Part shown: positions 7,937 through 15,481 of the stretch, in pieces | How the letters are laid out: every line of letters starts with the position of its first letter | Numbering within the stretch: position 1 is the stretch's first letter | NCBI GenBank assembly: GCA_023663725.1 | Contig: JAMPGX010000026.1 | Coordinates: 1-34,475, forward strand | Direction of reading: 5' to 3' | Length of the DNA stretch: 34,475 nt | Origin: a bacterium | GTDB lineage: Bacteria; Bacillota; Clostridia; Lachnospirales; Lachnospiraceae | Notes under the pieces: model-generated | Told to the model about the DNA's origin: nothing | The model's input: only the letters and a program-made list of their open reading frames with translations | Database searches by the model: none | Translations under genes and position numbers: made by a program

Positions 7937-8271
7937 GCAGTAATACAGCCCTTGTTCCTATAGCGGGAATGAGGGCTGGATCATTTTTGCCAGTTAGCGG
8001 ATTCTATCAATTCAAAATTTCGCGGCTAGTGCGCGGAGAAAACTATTCAGATTATCATCAATGAAATATCTGTTGCAAATTATGGTGAGTCATACTAGAC
8101 TAAAGATTAGACAGACTGCATAGGAGTCTGGACCGACTGGGGGATAATGATAGGGGCGATCAGAAAGGAATAGATGACCTTTAGAGTCTCATTCAATTAC
8201 ACGACGTCCAAAAGTGTGATAACAGGTACATAAGGAAATAGGGGGCACAGGGCACCTTGTCCCCGTGAAGG
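7937..8271. other. Intergenic stretch without a recognised gene
   Basis: This interval is AT-richer than its neighbours. A reading frame near 8107-8240 is interrupted by stops and looks like decayed coding sequence, but I cannot assign it to a family. The right end contains the inverted repeat described separately (8243-8288). Confidence 0.5.
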
Positions 8272-8288
8272 TCAGGTGCCCTTGTCCC
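8243..8288. repeat. GC-rich inverted repeat overlapping the 3' end of the minus-strand gene
   Basis: GGGCACAGGGCACCT (8243-8257) pairs with AGGTGCCCTTGTCCC (8274-8288), with 12 of 15 positions matching. The last codons and the TGA of the minus-strand gene (stop at 8272-8274) form one arm. There is no T-run, so it is not a classic terminator. It may protect the 3' end of the mRNA or be a REP-like repeat. Confidence 0.5.
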
Positions 8289-8622
8289 ACTCAATGGCAG
8301 CGCCATCGACGTGGACGCGCCATTGCGCATCGGTGAGGACGTCCGCTATTTCGCGCAGGCACTTTAACCACCAATCCAGAACGTTGAAAATAAGTTCCAT
8401 ATCCTCGGCGGGCGGTAACTTTGTGGCGCCGGAAAAAATGACGATTGGCTGTCCATCGGCAGGGGAAGGGCTTTCTGCGGGCTCATATATGCAAAAACTT
8501 TCATATAATTCGCCAAACGGATACTGAGAGTTATAACGGTCGGCGATTTCGTTGCAGGCAGATTGTTCCTGCGGTGTAATTGGCCTTGTTCTTTCGGCTT
8601 CATAATAGAGTGATACGGACAT
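8272..8622 (-). CDS. Hypothetical protein, 116 residues
   Basis: I do not recognise the family. The product is acidic and soluble, with no signal peptide or membrane helix. It contains 'YYEAERTRPITPQEQSACNEI' near the start and a helix 'LIFNVLDWWLKCLREIADVL' in its second half. A longer frame reaches 8661, but ATG at 8622 has GGAAGGAGG seven bases upstream and is the better start. Its promoter is probably TTGACG-N17-TACAGT on the minus strand. It is a single-gene unit, flanked by a GC-rich inverted repeat at its 3' end and a Uma2 gene fragment on its 5' side, so it sits in a region of gene turnover. Confidence 0.7.
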   Translation of the reverse strand: MSVSLYYEAERTRPITPQEQSACNEIADRYNSQYPFGELYESFCIYEPAESPSPADGQPIVIFSGATKLPPAEDMELIFNVLDWWLKCLREIADVLTDAQWRVHVDGAAIEWDKGT

Positions 8623-8688
8623 GCTGGAGCCTCCTTCCGGTTTGTGGAGCATGACCGTCAATCTGCGTTGCGGCCCATGTTTTATATT

Positions 8689-8717
8689 ACTGTACCAGAC
8701 AACTGAAGCGGCGTCAA
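8689..8717 (-). promoter_or_regulatory. Promoter of the 116-residue hypothetical gene
   Basis: On the minus strand TTGACG (8717-8712) and TACAGT (8694-8689) are spaced by 17 bp, giving a transcript start about 60 bp upstream of ATG 8622. Confidence 0.5.
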
Positions 8718-8737
8718 GCCCTAAAATATGCGATAAC

Positions 8738-8812
8738 CGCGCGGCAGATATCTATTCATTGCCAGAGGGAGAGCGCACAGAGCTGATAGACGGACAAAGG
8801 ATGTCAGGGTAG
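8738..8812 (+). pseudogene. Uma2-family endonuclease N-terminal remnant
   Basis: The 24-codon stretch ends '...ADIYSLPEGERTELIDG' before a stop. This is the conserved N-terminal signature of Uma2/DUF820 restriction-endonuclease-fold proteins (D-x-LPEGER-ELIDG). The rest of the roughly 190-residue domain, including its catalytic acidic residues, is missing. The sequence turns abruptly into unrelated bases. It is a deletion scar, not a working gene. Confidence 0.6.
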
Positions 8813-8820
8813 GCGAAGCT

Positions 8821-8862
8821 ATGACGGAGCATACGCATACACATGAAAAAGGAGATAACTGA
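8821..8862 (+). CDS. Possible His-rich leader peptide MTEHTHTHEKGDN
   Basis: A 13-codon frame ends in TGA that overlaps the ATG of the transporter (TGATG), so translation could be coupled. The HTHTHE run resembles the His-rich tail of the downstream transporter. No strong ribosome site precedes it. It may be a leader peptide, or the 3' scar of a lost gene. Confidence 0.3.
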   Translation: MTEHTHTHEKGDN

Positions 8863-9893
8863 TGAAAAATAGTAAAGCGATAGTGTTAGCGCTGTTGGCA
8901 GCGGTATTTTACGCGATCAATGTGCCAGTGTCGAAGCTCCTGCTGCAAAAGGTAGAGCCGACGATGATGGCGGCGCTCCTGTATCTTGGGGCGGGAATGG
9001 GAATCGGAATACTGTCTCTGTTTCGCAGAAAAAAGGATGTGCAGGGAGAAAAGCTGTCCCGCGGCGATATGCCGTTTGTGATTGGCATGATCGTTCTGGA
9101 TATTGCCGCGCCGATCTTTTTGATGATGGGAATCCGTCTGGGTACTTCCGCCAATGTATCTCTGCTGGGCAATTTTGAGATCGTGGCGACAACAGTGATT
9201 GCGCTGTTTATCTTCAGAGAGGCAGTGTCAAGGCGCCTGTGGGCCGCGATAGCGCTTATCAGCTTATCCAGCGTCATGTTATCCTTTGGGGGTATGGAGA
9301 GCCTGCATTTTTCTCAGGGCTCGCTGCTTGCTCTGCTGGCGACAGTGTGCTGGGGCTTTGAGAACAATTGTACCAGAAAGATATCCTCCAAAAGCACCTA
9401 TGAAATCGTGGTGCTGAAGGGCATATTTTCCGGACTTGGCTCGCTGGCGATAGCTTTTCTTCGACGGGAGAGCATACCGCCAATCGGCTCTATAGGGGCC
9501 GCGCTGCTGTTGGGCTTTGTCGCATACGGACTCAGTATCTTCCTGTATGTGCGGGCACAGAACACTCTGGGGGCGGCGAAGACGAGCGCCTATTACGCGG
9601 TGGCACCATTTGTCGGCGCGTTTCTCTCCTTCGTATTCCTGCAGGAGAAGCTGTCAGGCATGTATCTGGCTGCGCTGGCGGTAATGCTGTCAGGCTCGGC
9701 TCTGGCGGTTGCGGACACGCTGATTCGCAAACACTCGCACCCGCATCAGCATACATTCACACATACCCACGACGGCTCCACCCATATCCACACCGTCACG
9801 CATACCCATGAACATGCCCATTACCTGACGGATGGCAGGCATGGGCATCGACACACGAGAGCGGAGCTTGCCCGCGAGGTAGGGGCTCTGTGA
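8862..9893 (+). CDS. DMT-superfamily (EamA) transporter with His-rich tail
   Basis: The 343-residue protein has two EamA repeats with about ten hydrophobic helices in residues 1-290. Conserved spots include 'FYAINVPVSKLLL' at the start and 'LGAAKTSAYYAVAPFVGAFLSF' in the second repeat. DMT proteins export or import small metabolites. After the last helix comes a cytoplasmic tail from about residue 292 with roughly 17 histidines in HTH/HxH patterns (HSHPHQH, HTHDGSTHIHTVTHTHEHAHY). Such tails usually bind Zn, Ni or Co and are typical of metal transporters, not common EamA proteins. The start follows AAAGGAG. It faces the MFS gene convergently, 9 bp apart. Confidence 0.92.
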   Translation: MKNSKAIVLALLAAVFYAINVPVSKLLLQKVEPTMMAALLYLGAGMGIGILSLFRRKKDVQGEKLSRGDMPFVIGMIVLDIAAPIFLMMGIRLGTSANVSLLGNFEIVATTVIALFIFREAVSRRLWAAIALISLSSVMLSFGGMESLHFSQGSLLALLATVCWGFENNCTRKISSKSTYEIVVLKGIFSGLGSLAIAFLRRESIPPIGSIGAALLLGFVAYGLSIFLYVRAQNTLGAAKTSAYYAVAPFVGAFLSFVFLQEKLSGMYLAALAVMLSGSALAVADTLIRKHSHPHQHTFTHTHDGSTHIHTVTHTHEHAHYLTDGRHGHRHTRAELAREVGAL

Positions 9894-9902
9894 AGCTGGC
9901 GT

Positions 9903-11105
9903 TTACCCACTGCTTTTACCGCTCGGATTTACCTGTTTTTTTGATCTGCCAAGAATGAAAAGCATCAACAATAATACGATTGGAAACACAAGGCCGACGC
10001 TCATTCCGATACGGATATTGTCTCCCGCATACTGTGTGACGCGACCGACGATACCCGGTCCGATGCTCCCGCCCAGATCTCCCGCCATAGCGAGCAAGGC
10101 AAACATAGCGGTTCCGCCCGCGGGGAATCTCTCGGACGAGATACTGATTGTTCCGGGCCACATAATGCCGACAGAAAAACCGCACATCATACAGCCGATA
10201 AGTCCCAGCAATGGATTCGGGGATATCGCGGCGAGGAGATAACATATCACACAGAGGATTCCTGAGCCTGTCATATACTTCATCAGATCCATTCTCCCGC
10301 CATTTTTGCCAAAAATGATACGGCTGATTCCCATCGTGACAGCAAACATACAGGGGCCAGCCAGATCGCCCACTGTTTTTGACAGGCCCAGAGCAGCCTC
10401 CGCGTAGGCGGATGCCCATTGCGCCATGGCGAGCTCAGATGCGCCGGAGCAGATCATCAGGCAAATGGCTATCCAGAACAAAGGGTTCCGGAAGAGTTCC
10501 CTGATCTCCATTCCGCGCCCCCCGTCTACCAGATGCTCAATGGGGCATGTCGCAAAATTATAGATGTTGACAGCCGGAATAAGCGCCCACAGCGCAGCCA
10601 GCCATTTCCAGCTGTCCATCCCAAATATGAGAAAGAATACCGTTGAAATCAATATTGTTCCCACCGATCCCCAACAGTAGAAGGAATGGAGCAGGCTCAT
10701 AGTCGCCTCCTTATTCTCAAACGGACATGCCTCTACAATAGGACTCACGAGCACCTCTATCAATCCGCTTCCTATGGCGTACAGAATTACGCTGCCTGTG
10801 ATTCCGATGAACGGATTCGGTGAAATGTCCGGCAGAAATGCCAGTCCGATCAGTCCGGCGGCAGCGCACACCTCGGAGGCTACAATACATACGCGGTAGC
10901 CGATCCTGTCCACAAATCTGGCGCAAAACAAATCTACCAAAAGCTGTGTAAAGAAAAAGCATATGGAAATCCAAGCGATTTTTCCAAGAGAAATCTGGTA
11001 GTCAATATGGAATTTAAGGAATAGCAGCGGTGCAAAATTGGCTGCAATCGCCTGTGTGATAAACCCCAGGTAACAGGCTATTTTGGTTTTACGATAGTCA
11101 GGCAT
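9903..11105 (-). CDS. MFS transporter
   Basis: The 400-residue protein shows twelve likely transmembrane segments and MFS features: an N-terminal 'FCARFVDRIGYR' loop 2-3 motif A variant and a central cytoplasmic loop around 'EHLVDGGRGMEIRELFRNPLFW'. A second-half motif is 'GFSVGIMWPGTISISSERFPAGGTAMFALLAMAGDLGGSIGP', like FucP/sugar-type MFS carriers. The substrate is unknown. It is transcribed divergently from an AraC regulator whose N-terminal cupin could bind the transported compound, so the two probably form a regulator-transporter pair. The last residues are basic and polar. The start ATG at 11105 is the only family-consistent one. Confidence 0.92.
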   Translation of the reverse strand: MPDYRKTKIACYLGFITQAIAANFAPLLFLKFHIDYQISLGKIAWISICFFFTQLLVDLFCARFVDRIGYRVCIVASEVCAAAGLIGLAFLPDISPNPFIGITGSVILYAIGSGLIEVLVSPIVEACPFENKEATMSLLHSFYCWGSVGTILISTVFFLIFGMDSWKWLAALWALIPAVNIYNFATCPIEHLVDGGRGMEIRELFRNPLFWIAICLMICSGASELAMAQWASAYAEAALGLSKTVGDLAGPCMFAVTMGISRIIFGKNGGRMDLMKYMTGSGILCVICYLLAAISPNPLLGLIGCMMCGFSVGIMWPGTISISSERFPAGGTAMFALLAMAGDLGGSIGPGIVGRVTQYAGDNIRIGMSVGLVFPIVLLLMLFILGRSKKQVNPSGKSSG

Positions 11106-11210
11106 AATCAGTGCGGAGTCCTTTCTAATGTCATTTGTTCCCCAATCATTTTTCGCTGTTTTCAGTCATCCAGCTTTATTGTATTATATAATATAGAGTT
11201 TTCCTTTTCA

Positions 11211-11240
11211 TTGATCTATATCGGATATTTGTTGTATAAT
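11211..11240 (+). promoter_or_regulatory. Sigma-A promoter of the araC-type gene
   Basis: TTGATC (11211-11216), an 18-bp spacer and a consensus TATAAT (11235-11240) lie 33 bp before the start codon. A minus-strand TATAAT near 11184-11190 probably serves the divergent MFS gene, though its -35 box is poor. Confidence 0.7.
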
Positions 11241-11272
11241 ATCGTAAGAAGTAATCTGGGGGAGGCTTGACT

Positions 11273-12193
11273 ATGAATTTTAACACATCCTACAACAAGA
11301 TCATGACAGACGAAAATCTGATGGAAACGGTGCAGCATGGCAGCAATGGCTATCCGTTTCATTTTTATTATGACAATCTGGCCCTGTTTGATTTCAACTG
11401 CATTGAATGGCACTGGCACACCGAGTTGGAGTTTGTGTATATAGAATCGGGAACCGTGAACTTCTGGATTGGGGAAAAACAGTTCGCTCTGTCGGCGGGA
11501 AATGGAGTGTTCATCAACTCCAAAATTCTGCATCGCTTTTATTCCCCCGCAGAGGCGGTTATTCCGAATTTTGTGTGTATGCCCAACTTTATCGCCGCGC
11601 AGGAAAGCGTCATACACCGCAAATATGTCCTGCCGATTCTATCCTCCTCCCTGACTTTTCAGATTTTTCATGAAGAAATCCGCTGGCAGGCGGAGGCTCT
11701 GGCGATTATGAGGCAGATCATAGCCGCCCAGGACTGCGCCTCATCCTGTGAGCTGGCAACCGCCTCTCTGATGCAAAGGCTCTGGCTGGTACTATATGAG
11801 AACGCGGACATTCCCTGTAAGAGAGACCACATCAATGATTCGGCATCCTCTCAGGCAAGGGTGCAGTTGATGATGCAGTATATTCATGAGAATTATGCGC
11901 ACGATCTCTCGTTGGATGACATCGCTGATCGTGCAGGGCTTAGCAAGAGCACAGTGTTGAATCTTTTCCGCCAATATTTACATATCACACCAATCAATTA
12001 CCTGATCAATTATCGCCTGAATGAAGCCGCACAGCTGCTCTCCAGGACGGAGAAAAAAATAGCGACGGTTTCTGATGAGGCAGGCTTCAATCATGTAGAT
12101 TATTTTTGCAGATTATTTAAAAAGCACTACCATCTGACACCTACGGAATACCGCGACAGAAAGCTTGCGGAACAGGAAGTGCATTCTGCATGA
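11273..12193 (+). CDS. AraC-family transcriptional regulator
   Basis: The 306-residue protein joins an N-terminal cupin-type sensor ('IEWHWHTELEFVYIESGTVNFWIG', a His-rich sugar-binding-like core) to a C-terminal double helix-turn-helix. That part reads 'SLDDIADRAGLSKSTVLNLFRQYLHITPINYLINYRLNEAAQLL', then 'VSDEAGFNHVDYFCRLFKKHYHLTPTEYR'. This is the normal AraC/XylS layout and length. ATG 11273 follows GGGGGAGG-N7; the upstream TTG 11267 has worse spacing. It likely activates the divergent MFS gene in response to a small molecule. Confidence 0.95.
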   Translation: MNFNTSYNKIMTDENLMETVQHGSNGYPFHFYYDNLALFDFNCIEWHWHTELEFVYIESGTVNFWIGEKQFALSAGNGVFINSKILHRFYSPAEAVIPNFVCMPNFIAAQESVIHRKYVLPILSSSLTFQIFHEEIRWQAEALAIMRQIIAAQDCASSCELATASLMQRLWLVLYENADIPCKRDHINDSASSQARVQLMMQYIHENYAHDLSLDDIADRAGLSKSTVLNLFRQYLHITPINYLINYRLNEAAQLLSRTEKKIATVSDEAGFNHVDYFCRLFKKHYHLTPTEYRDRKLAEQEVHSA

Positions 12194-12203
12194 AAAAGCA
12201 GGG

Positions 12204-12232
12204 TTGACAGTTTTGTCTATACGTGATAGACT
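12204..12232 (+). promoter_or_regulatory. Promoter of the first blaI/M56 operon
   Basis: TTGACA (12204-12209), a 17-bp spacer and TAGACT (12227-12232) form a sigma-A-type promoter. A dyad operator fills the spacer, so a bound repressor would block RNA polymerase. Confidence 0.7.
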
Positions 12233-12251
12233 GTGACTATAGAGAATAGAC
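12215..12251. promoter_or_regulatory. Two tandem dyad operators, 20 bp apart
   Basis: GTCTAT-N5-ATAGAC (12215-12231) is a perfect dyad. GACTAT-N5-ATAGAC (12235-12251) repeats it with one arm base changed. The centres are exactly 20 bp apart, about two helical turns on one DNA face, so two BlaI-like dimers could bind side by side over the -10 region and transcript start. The half-site differs from the TACA/TGTA of staphylococcal bla/mec operators. Confidence 0.65.
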
Positions 12252-12302
12252 ATTGATGTGGAAAACATTGGATACTTGGACAGATCAGGGAGGACGAAGA
12301 GG

Positions 12303-12659
12303 ATGGAGGAGTATACATTGGGACTGGTGGAGAGCCGTTTTGCGCAGATCGTGTGGGAGCATGCGCCGATGCCGATGACGGAGCTGGTGAAGCTGTGTGA
12401 GCAGCAGCTTGCGTGGAAGCGGACGACTACCTACACGGTGCTGAAGAAGCTGAGCGAGAGGGGCATTTTTGCCAATCAGGGCGGAACGGTGGTCGTGCTG
12501 ATGGGCAGGGAGGAATTCTATGGCAGGCAGAGCGAAGCCTATGTGGAGCGCTCCTTTCAGGGTTCTCTGCCGGGGTTTCTGACGGCCTTTACCTCCAGAA
12601 GAAAGCTCAGTGAGGAGGAGATTCACAGGCTGCGGCAGATCATAGAGGAGAATCGATGA
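12303..12659 (+). CDS. BlaI/MecI-family transcriptional repressor (first copy)
   Basis: The 118-residue protein has the BlaI winged helix: 'LGLVESRFAQIVWEHAPMPMTELVKLC', the recognition helix 'WKRTTTYTVLKKLSERGIFANQGGTVVVL', and a C-terminal dimerisation region 'SEEEIHRLRQIIEEN'. Such repressors bind operator dyads as dimers and are released by cleavage, normally triggered by a partner M56 peptidase. ATG 12303 follows GGGAGG at 9 bases; the upstream frame to 12258 is less likely. It overlaps the M56 gene by four bases (ATGA), so the two are coupled. The paired dyads over its promoter suggest autorepression. Confidence 0.92.
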   Translation: MEEYTLGLVESRFAQIVWEHAPMPMTELVKLCEQQLAWKRTTTYTVLKKLSERGIFANQGGTVVVLMGREEFYGRQSEAYVERSFQGSLPGFLTAFTSRRKLSEEEIHRLRQIIEENR

Positions 12660-15169
12660 TGGAAGAGTGGATGATGAGAGTGTTGACGGTCAGTGGCCAG
12701 GCGGCAGTCATCTTTGCGGTGCTGTTGGCGGTGCGGGGAGCGTTTACTCTGGGGCGGGTGCCGAAGAAATACAGCTATGCGCTGTGGGCGATCCTGTTTA
12801 TCAGGCTGCTGCTGCCAGTGCAGCTGGAGAGCGGCTGGGGACTGATGCCCGGGGAGGGCAGGCTGGTCAGGGTGGTGGAGAGCATGCTGGATTCGGGGTC
12901 GAACAGGGAAGAGCTGTCCGAGGGGCAGGGGAATGTCTCAGGGCATCTCTCAGAGGGAGGAGGCAGTGCATGGCGGCAGGAGTCAGGCGGCGGGGAGGAG
13001 CAGCCGTGGAATACGCCGTCATATCAGGCAGCAGGGGAGAGCCATGCGCAGAACCAGGCTCCGCATACAGATAACGGACAGAACACGCCTGAGAACATAG
13101 GAGCTTTCGCTTCGGGAGGGGGAGCCGGATGGCGGATAGAAGTATGGCTGATCGGCATATGGGCGGCAGGAGCGGCGCTTCTGTGGGGATATGGAGCAAC
13201 GTCCTATCTGCTGCTCAAGAGGCGGCTTCGCCTGTGTCTTCGACTGGAGGACTGCGGCGGCACAGGCAGTTGGCCAAGGTCTCCGGGAGGCAGAGCAGAG
13301 AGAGTATATCTGGCGGATGGTATCAGCACTCCCTTTGTGTTGGGCTTTGTCCGTCCTCGAATCTATCTGCCCTCGAATATGGGGGCGGAGTGTTACCCCT
13401 ATGTGGCTGCCCATGAGCGCACGCATATCAGGCGCGGGGATCATCTGATGAAGCTGGGGGCTTATCTGCTCACCTGTCTGTATTGGTTTCATCCGCTGGT
13501 CTGGGCGGGGTATGTCCTGATGTGTCGGGATATGGAGATGTCCTGCGACGAGGCGGTGCTCGGGGAGCTGGGAAGGGACTGCAGAGGGGAATATGCGGAC
13601 AGCCTGCTGCGCCTGACCTGTGGAAGTTATTATCCGGCGGGGGTTCCCCTGGCCTTCGGGGAGGGGGATACACAGGGCAGGATACGGCACATTATGCGCT
13701 ATAAGAAGCCAGTCCTTCTGACGGCGGCCGGGGCTGTGGTGTTGATCGCTGTTCTGGCTGTGGCGCTGCTGACCAGTCCCCGTGAGGGCGACGGTCTGCC
13801 TCAAGGCTCATCGCCTGCTGGGGAGAAAGAGGAGATGGACGCCCAGGGGTCTGCGGCGCAACAGCCTACGGGCGACGGCGATGCGGCGGATTTTCAGGTG
13901 GCATACGCGGAGATAGAGTGCCCCAAACCGGTGCGAACGGGCTATACCTCCCTGGGTGCGGACGGCGCTATATTGGACTATGCGGATGAGAAGACGGTAA
14001 TTTTCCACGGGTATTTTGGCCTGTATGTGTACTCTGTAGCTGAGAAAGAGCTTGTCGGGGCAGTGGATCTGCAGGCGCTGGGCTGCGGTGCGACCCAGGG
14101 CGACAATACCTGCCAGGTGCTCGTCAACAAGGGCGGGAGCAAGGTATATTTTTATCCGCTGAGTGGCATAGACATAGCGGAAAGGTATGTCGGGGACACC
14201 GAAGCCGAATCTGACAGAGAGGAGAATGGGCAGACAGTTGCCTGTTATGTGTATGAGGTATCCAGCGGTAAGCTGCGGGTCATGACCAGCAGTCTGTGGC
14301 AGCAGGCACAGTTTTATTCCCGCGACGGCCTCAGCGCTCTGACCGGAGAGGAGCTGAGCGGCTCGCAGGATACTTCCGGAGAAGCATCCTGGGATGTTTG
14401 CCGAGAGGTCTCATGGGAAGAGATCGGAATGGAACCGGCGGCGGGCTGGAGCTTTTACTCCGACTCCTGTATGAGCTTTCAGGGAGGAGACGACAGGAAT
14501 TATGGGTATCTGGCCAGCGTCAGCGGGATGCTGGAGGACCTGGTATATGTGTGGGGCCCCAATTCCCGGCAGATTGGCGGAGGGATGAGCTATGTGCAGC
14601 TGTTCGGAACAAAGAGCAGCGTCGCCTCCTACGGGCCGGAGTCGTCAACGCAGTTGACGATAGACGGCGTGGAGCATGATCTCGCCAGGGAGATGACCAG
14701 AGTGCTCGTGGGGGATGAGGTGCTGGAGAACGCTGAGGGAGTGGAGCTCGTAAATGCCATTTGGGGGTTGTACAGTCTCGATGGCTGCTGGCTTGTGGAA
14801 GGGCATATCGGACCGGATCGCAGCACCTACAGCGTCTACAATCCGACAAAGGGGCAGTGGGAATGCCATATTCTGGGAAGCTGCCTTGCCTGGTGCGATC
14901 AGCCGGAGGGTCTGGAGAGACAAGGGGATAAGAGCAGGCTGTACTCCACTGGCATCTATGCGCTGGACAATGTGATCTACACGGTGCAGGGGGAACGTCT
15001 GACTGCGGTGGAGCTGGAGCAGGGGGAAACTATCATGGGCTTGGAATGCGCGGTGAACGAGGCGATCACGGAGGTGACAGTGGTGATCGCCACAGGCGAG
15101 GCGGAGAGCGGATATAGAACGAAAGAGTTTGGCTATTCCACGGTCATGCTGCGGTGGCATCCCGATTAA
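12656..15169 (+). CDS. BlaR1/MecR1-like M56 metallopeptidase with long non-PBP sensor domain
   Basis: This 837-residue membrane protein has two helices near the N-terminus, a Gly/Ser/Gln-rich low-complexity outside loop (about 75-155), a third helix near 160-185, then the M56 domain. HERTH is at residues 253-257 (zinc ligands and Glu), followed by the conserved CDEAVL at 297. A fourth helix lies at about 350-373. The remaining roughly 460 residues are extracytoplasmic and rich in short strands. They show no SxxK/KTG penicillin-binding motifs, so the signal is not a classical beta-lactam sensor. The protease probably inactivates the co-transcribed BlaI-like repressor when its outside domain binds an unknown ligand. 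Confidence 0.9.
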   Translation: MMEEWMMRVLTVSGQAAVIFAVLLAVRGAFTLGRVPKKYSYALWAILFIRLLLPVQLESGWGLMPGEGRLVRVVESMLDSGSNREELSEGQGNVSGHLSEGGGSAWRQESGGGEEQPWNTPSYQAAGESHAQNQAPHTDNGQNTPENIGAFASGGGAGWRIEVWLIGIWAAGAALLWGYGATSYLLLKRRLRLCLRLEDCGGTGSWPRSPGGRAERVYLADGISTPFVLGFVRPRIYLPSNMGAECYPYVAAHERTHIRRGDHLMKLGAYLLTCLYWFHPLVWAGYVLMCRDMEMSCDEAVLGELGRDCRGEYADSLLRLTCGSYYPAGVPLAFGEGDTQGRIRHIMRYKKPVLLTAAGAVVLIAVLAVALLTSPREGDGLPQGSSPAGEKEEMDAQGSAAQQPTGDGDAADFQVAYAEIECPKPVRTGYTSLGADGAILDYADEKTVIFHGYFGLYVYSVAEKELVGAVDLQALGCGATQGDNTCQVLVNKGGSKVYFYPLSGIDIAERYVGDTEAESDREENGQTVACYVYEVSSGKLRVMTSSLWQQAQFYSRDGLSALTGEELSGSQDTSGEASWDVCREVSWEEIGMEPAAGWSFYSDSCMSFQGGDDRNYGYLASVSGMLEDLVYVWGPNSRQIGGGMSYVQLFGTKSSVASYGPESSTQLTIDGVEHDLAREMTRVLVGDEVLENAEGVELVNAIWGLYSLDGCWLVEGHIGPDRSTYSVYNPTKGQWECHILGSCLAWCDQPEGLERQGDKSRLYSTGIYALDNVIYTVQGERLTAVELEQGETIMGLECAVNEAITEVTVVIATGEAESGYRTKEFGYSTVMLRWHPD

Positions 15170-15481
15170 TGAGCCGCCTGCTGCGCGGAGAGCCTTGGAA
15201 ATAAATTTATTTACATCTATAAATGAATTGCGCGGGGAATCCGATATATGTATATAGGCATAATGCTGTGCAGATGCCATATGCCGGAGACCCGCGCAAT
15301 TTTGTCTGTCACTGCTGCGAAACTTCTGTTTTGTCACTTGCTGATCTCCGTTTTGGATTTACAGCGTGAGGGGACTTGCCGGCTTATGCTGACAGGCGTA
15401 ACCGTTCGTGAGTATTCGATGATGAGAGAAATATGCTTTCCGCCCGTTTCATGCGGGGCCTGGAAAGGGAAAGAGGTAGAG
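15170..15481. other. Gene-free interval between the two BlaI/M56 units
   Basis: The interval holds a perfect 14-bp AT palindrome, AAATAAATTTATTT (15199-15212), and a long stem-loop described separately (15226-15304). The remainder has an open frame that runs into the second blaI but lacks family similarity. No copy of the GTCTAT/ATAGAC operators was found here, so the second pair may answer to a different repressor site. Confidence 0.5.
15226..15304 (+). terminator. Long stem-loop, putative terminator or structured RNA
   Basis: AATTGCGCGGG (15226-15236) pairs perfectly with CCCGCGCAATT (15291-15301) and is followed by a short T-run. The 54-base loop contains its own GGCATA/TATGCC stem (15257-15262 with 15280-15285). 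The closing stem and T-run fit transcription termination after the first M56 gene. The large loop is unusual for a simple terminator. Confidence 0.5.

Noticed and set aside
7873-8064. 63-codon plus-strand frame
   Set aside because: It starts inside the palindromic element, has no ribosome site and no family similarity.
14296-14679. 127-codon frame inside the first M56 gene
   Set aside because: It is a Gly/Arg-rich shadow of the M56 reading frame, as expected from the GC-rich codons; it has no independent support.
12656-15169. True beta-lactam sensor BlaR1
   Set aside because: No SxxK, SxN or KTG penicillin-binding motifs in the long outside domain.
15248-15481. N-terminal extension of the second blaI
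   Set aside because: The 78 added residues do not resemble the family and run through a stem-loop; ATG 15482 has a good ribosome site.
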